Assembly: GCA_002480495.1 (NCBI GenBank)
Contig: DLCG01000016.1
Span: 87,395 to 109,085 of the forward strand
DNA: 21,691 nucleotides
Direction: 5' to 3'
Origin: Rhodobiaceae bacterium UBA7804
Lineage (GTDB): Bacteria; Pseudomonadota; Alphaproteobacteria; Parvibaculales; Parvibaculaceae
Program-made: the position numbers and the translations under genes
Shown here: piece after piece, positions 21,668-21,691 of the stretch
Numbering within the stretch: the stretch's first letter is position 1
How the letters are laid out: each line of letters begins with the position of its first letter
Notes under the pieces: model-generated
Databases searched by the model: none
The model's input: the letters and a program-made list of their open reading frames with translations, nothing else
Told to the model about the DNA's origin: nothing

Positions 21668-21691
21668 ATGGCCAAAGAGAAGTTTGAGCGG
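21668..21691 (+). CDS. tuf: Elongation factor Tu, first eight codons (cut by window edge)
   Basis: The last 24 bases encode MAKEKFER, the usual N terminus of alphaproteobacterial EF-Tu. EF-Tu delivers aminoacyl-tRNA to the ribosome using GTP. AAGG in CTGAAGGTAG lies about 15 bases upstream as a weak ribosome site. The gene follows tRNA-Gly after a 129-bp leader (21539-21667) and is probably co-transcribed with the two tRNAs. The short stretch plus the tRNA context makes the call likely, although all GTP-binding motifs lie outside the window. Confidence 0.85.

Overview
The window is a GC-rich bacterial chromosome segment, most likely from an alphaproteobacterium. The best indicator is the right end, where rlmB faces tRNA-Tyr(GTA), tRNA-Gly(TCC) and the first codons of tuf (EF-Tu). 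Strong G+C bias at third codon positions and many long antisense shadow frames fit this. The mix of oxidoreductases recalls metabolically versatile genera such as Parvibaculum, but that is an impression and no database was searched. I see no insertion sequence, prophage, integrase or CRISPR array.

Layout. 1-1670: housekeeping and cofactor genes (nadK start on the minus strand, cutA, then moaA convergent with cutA). 1791-8050: a co-directional run of metabolic genes: glycerol kinase, a D-2-hydroxyacid/D-2-hydroxyglutarate dehydrogenase-like flavoenzyme, a class II aldolase/adducin-fold protein, and a xanthine dehydrogenase/CO dehydrogenase-type molybdopterin subunit without its usual FeS and FAD partners. 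8119-12160: a probable operon with a TetR regulator, an uncharacterised 344-residue protein, an SDR and a luciferase-like flavin monooxygenase, with an operator-like palindrome before it and a clear terminator after it. 12244-16096: two secreted Rap1a/Tai-type paralogues bracketing a minus-strand pair, a class III (GSA-aminomutase-like) transaminase and a PuuA-type glutamine synthetase with a one-base overlap. 16188-17342: a SnoaL/NTF2-like protein and a glutathione S-transferase. 17373-19186: tRNA-Thr(TGT), a 66-residue membrane protein translationally coupled to a PepSY-type four-helix membrane protein, and a 334-bp divergent control region. 19187-21691: a secreted or anchored lytic transglycosylase-like protein, rlmB, two tRNAs and the tuf start.

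How the genes may work together. MoaA makes the molybdopterin precursor that the molybdoenzyme at 5711-8050 needs, although moaA probably serves the whole cell. The TetR-led operon looks like an inducible oxidative pathway for an unknown small molecule. The glutamine synthetase/transaminase pair looks like amine catabolism by the gamma-glutamylation route. The PepSY protein and its small partner, behind a Fur-like AT-rich site, suggest iron or heme/siderophore reduction at the inner membrane. Three convergent gene pairs meet tail to tail with a 3-base gap or an overlap and no terminator hairpin between them.

The items most worth a second look are the unknown 344-residue protein (possible diiron helical fold), the orphan molybdenum subunit, the Rap1a-like pair without any effector, the coupled 66-residue membrane protein, and several unassigned palindromes (8120-8132, 18944-18989, 19085-19105).
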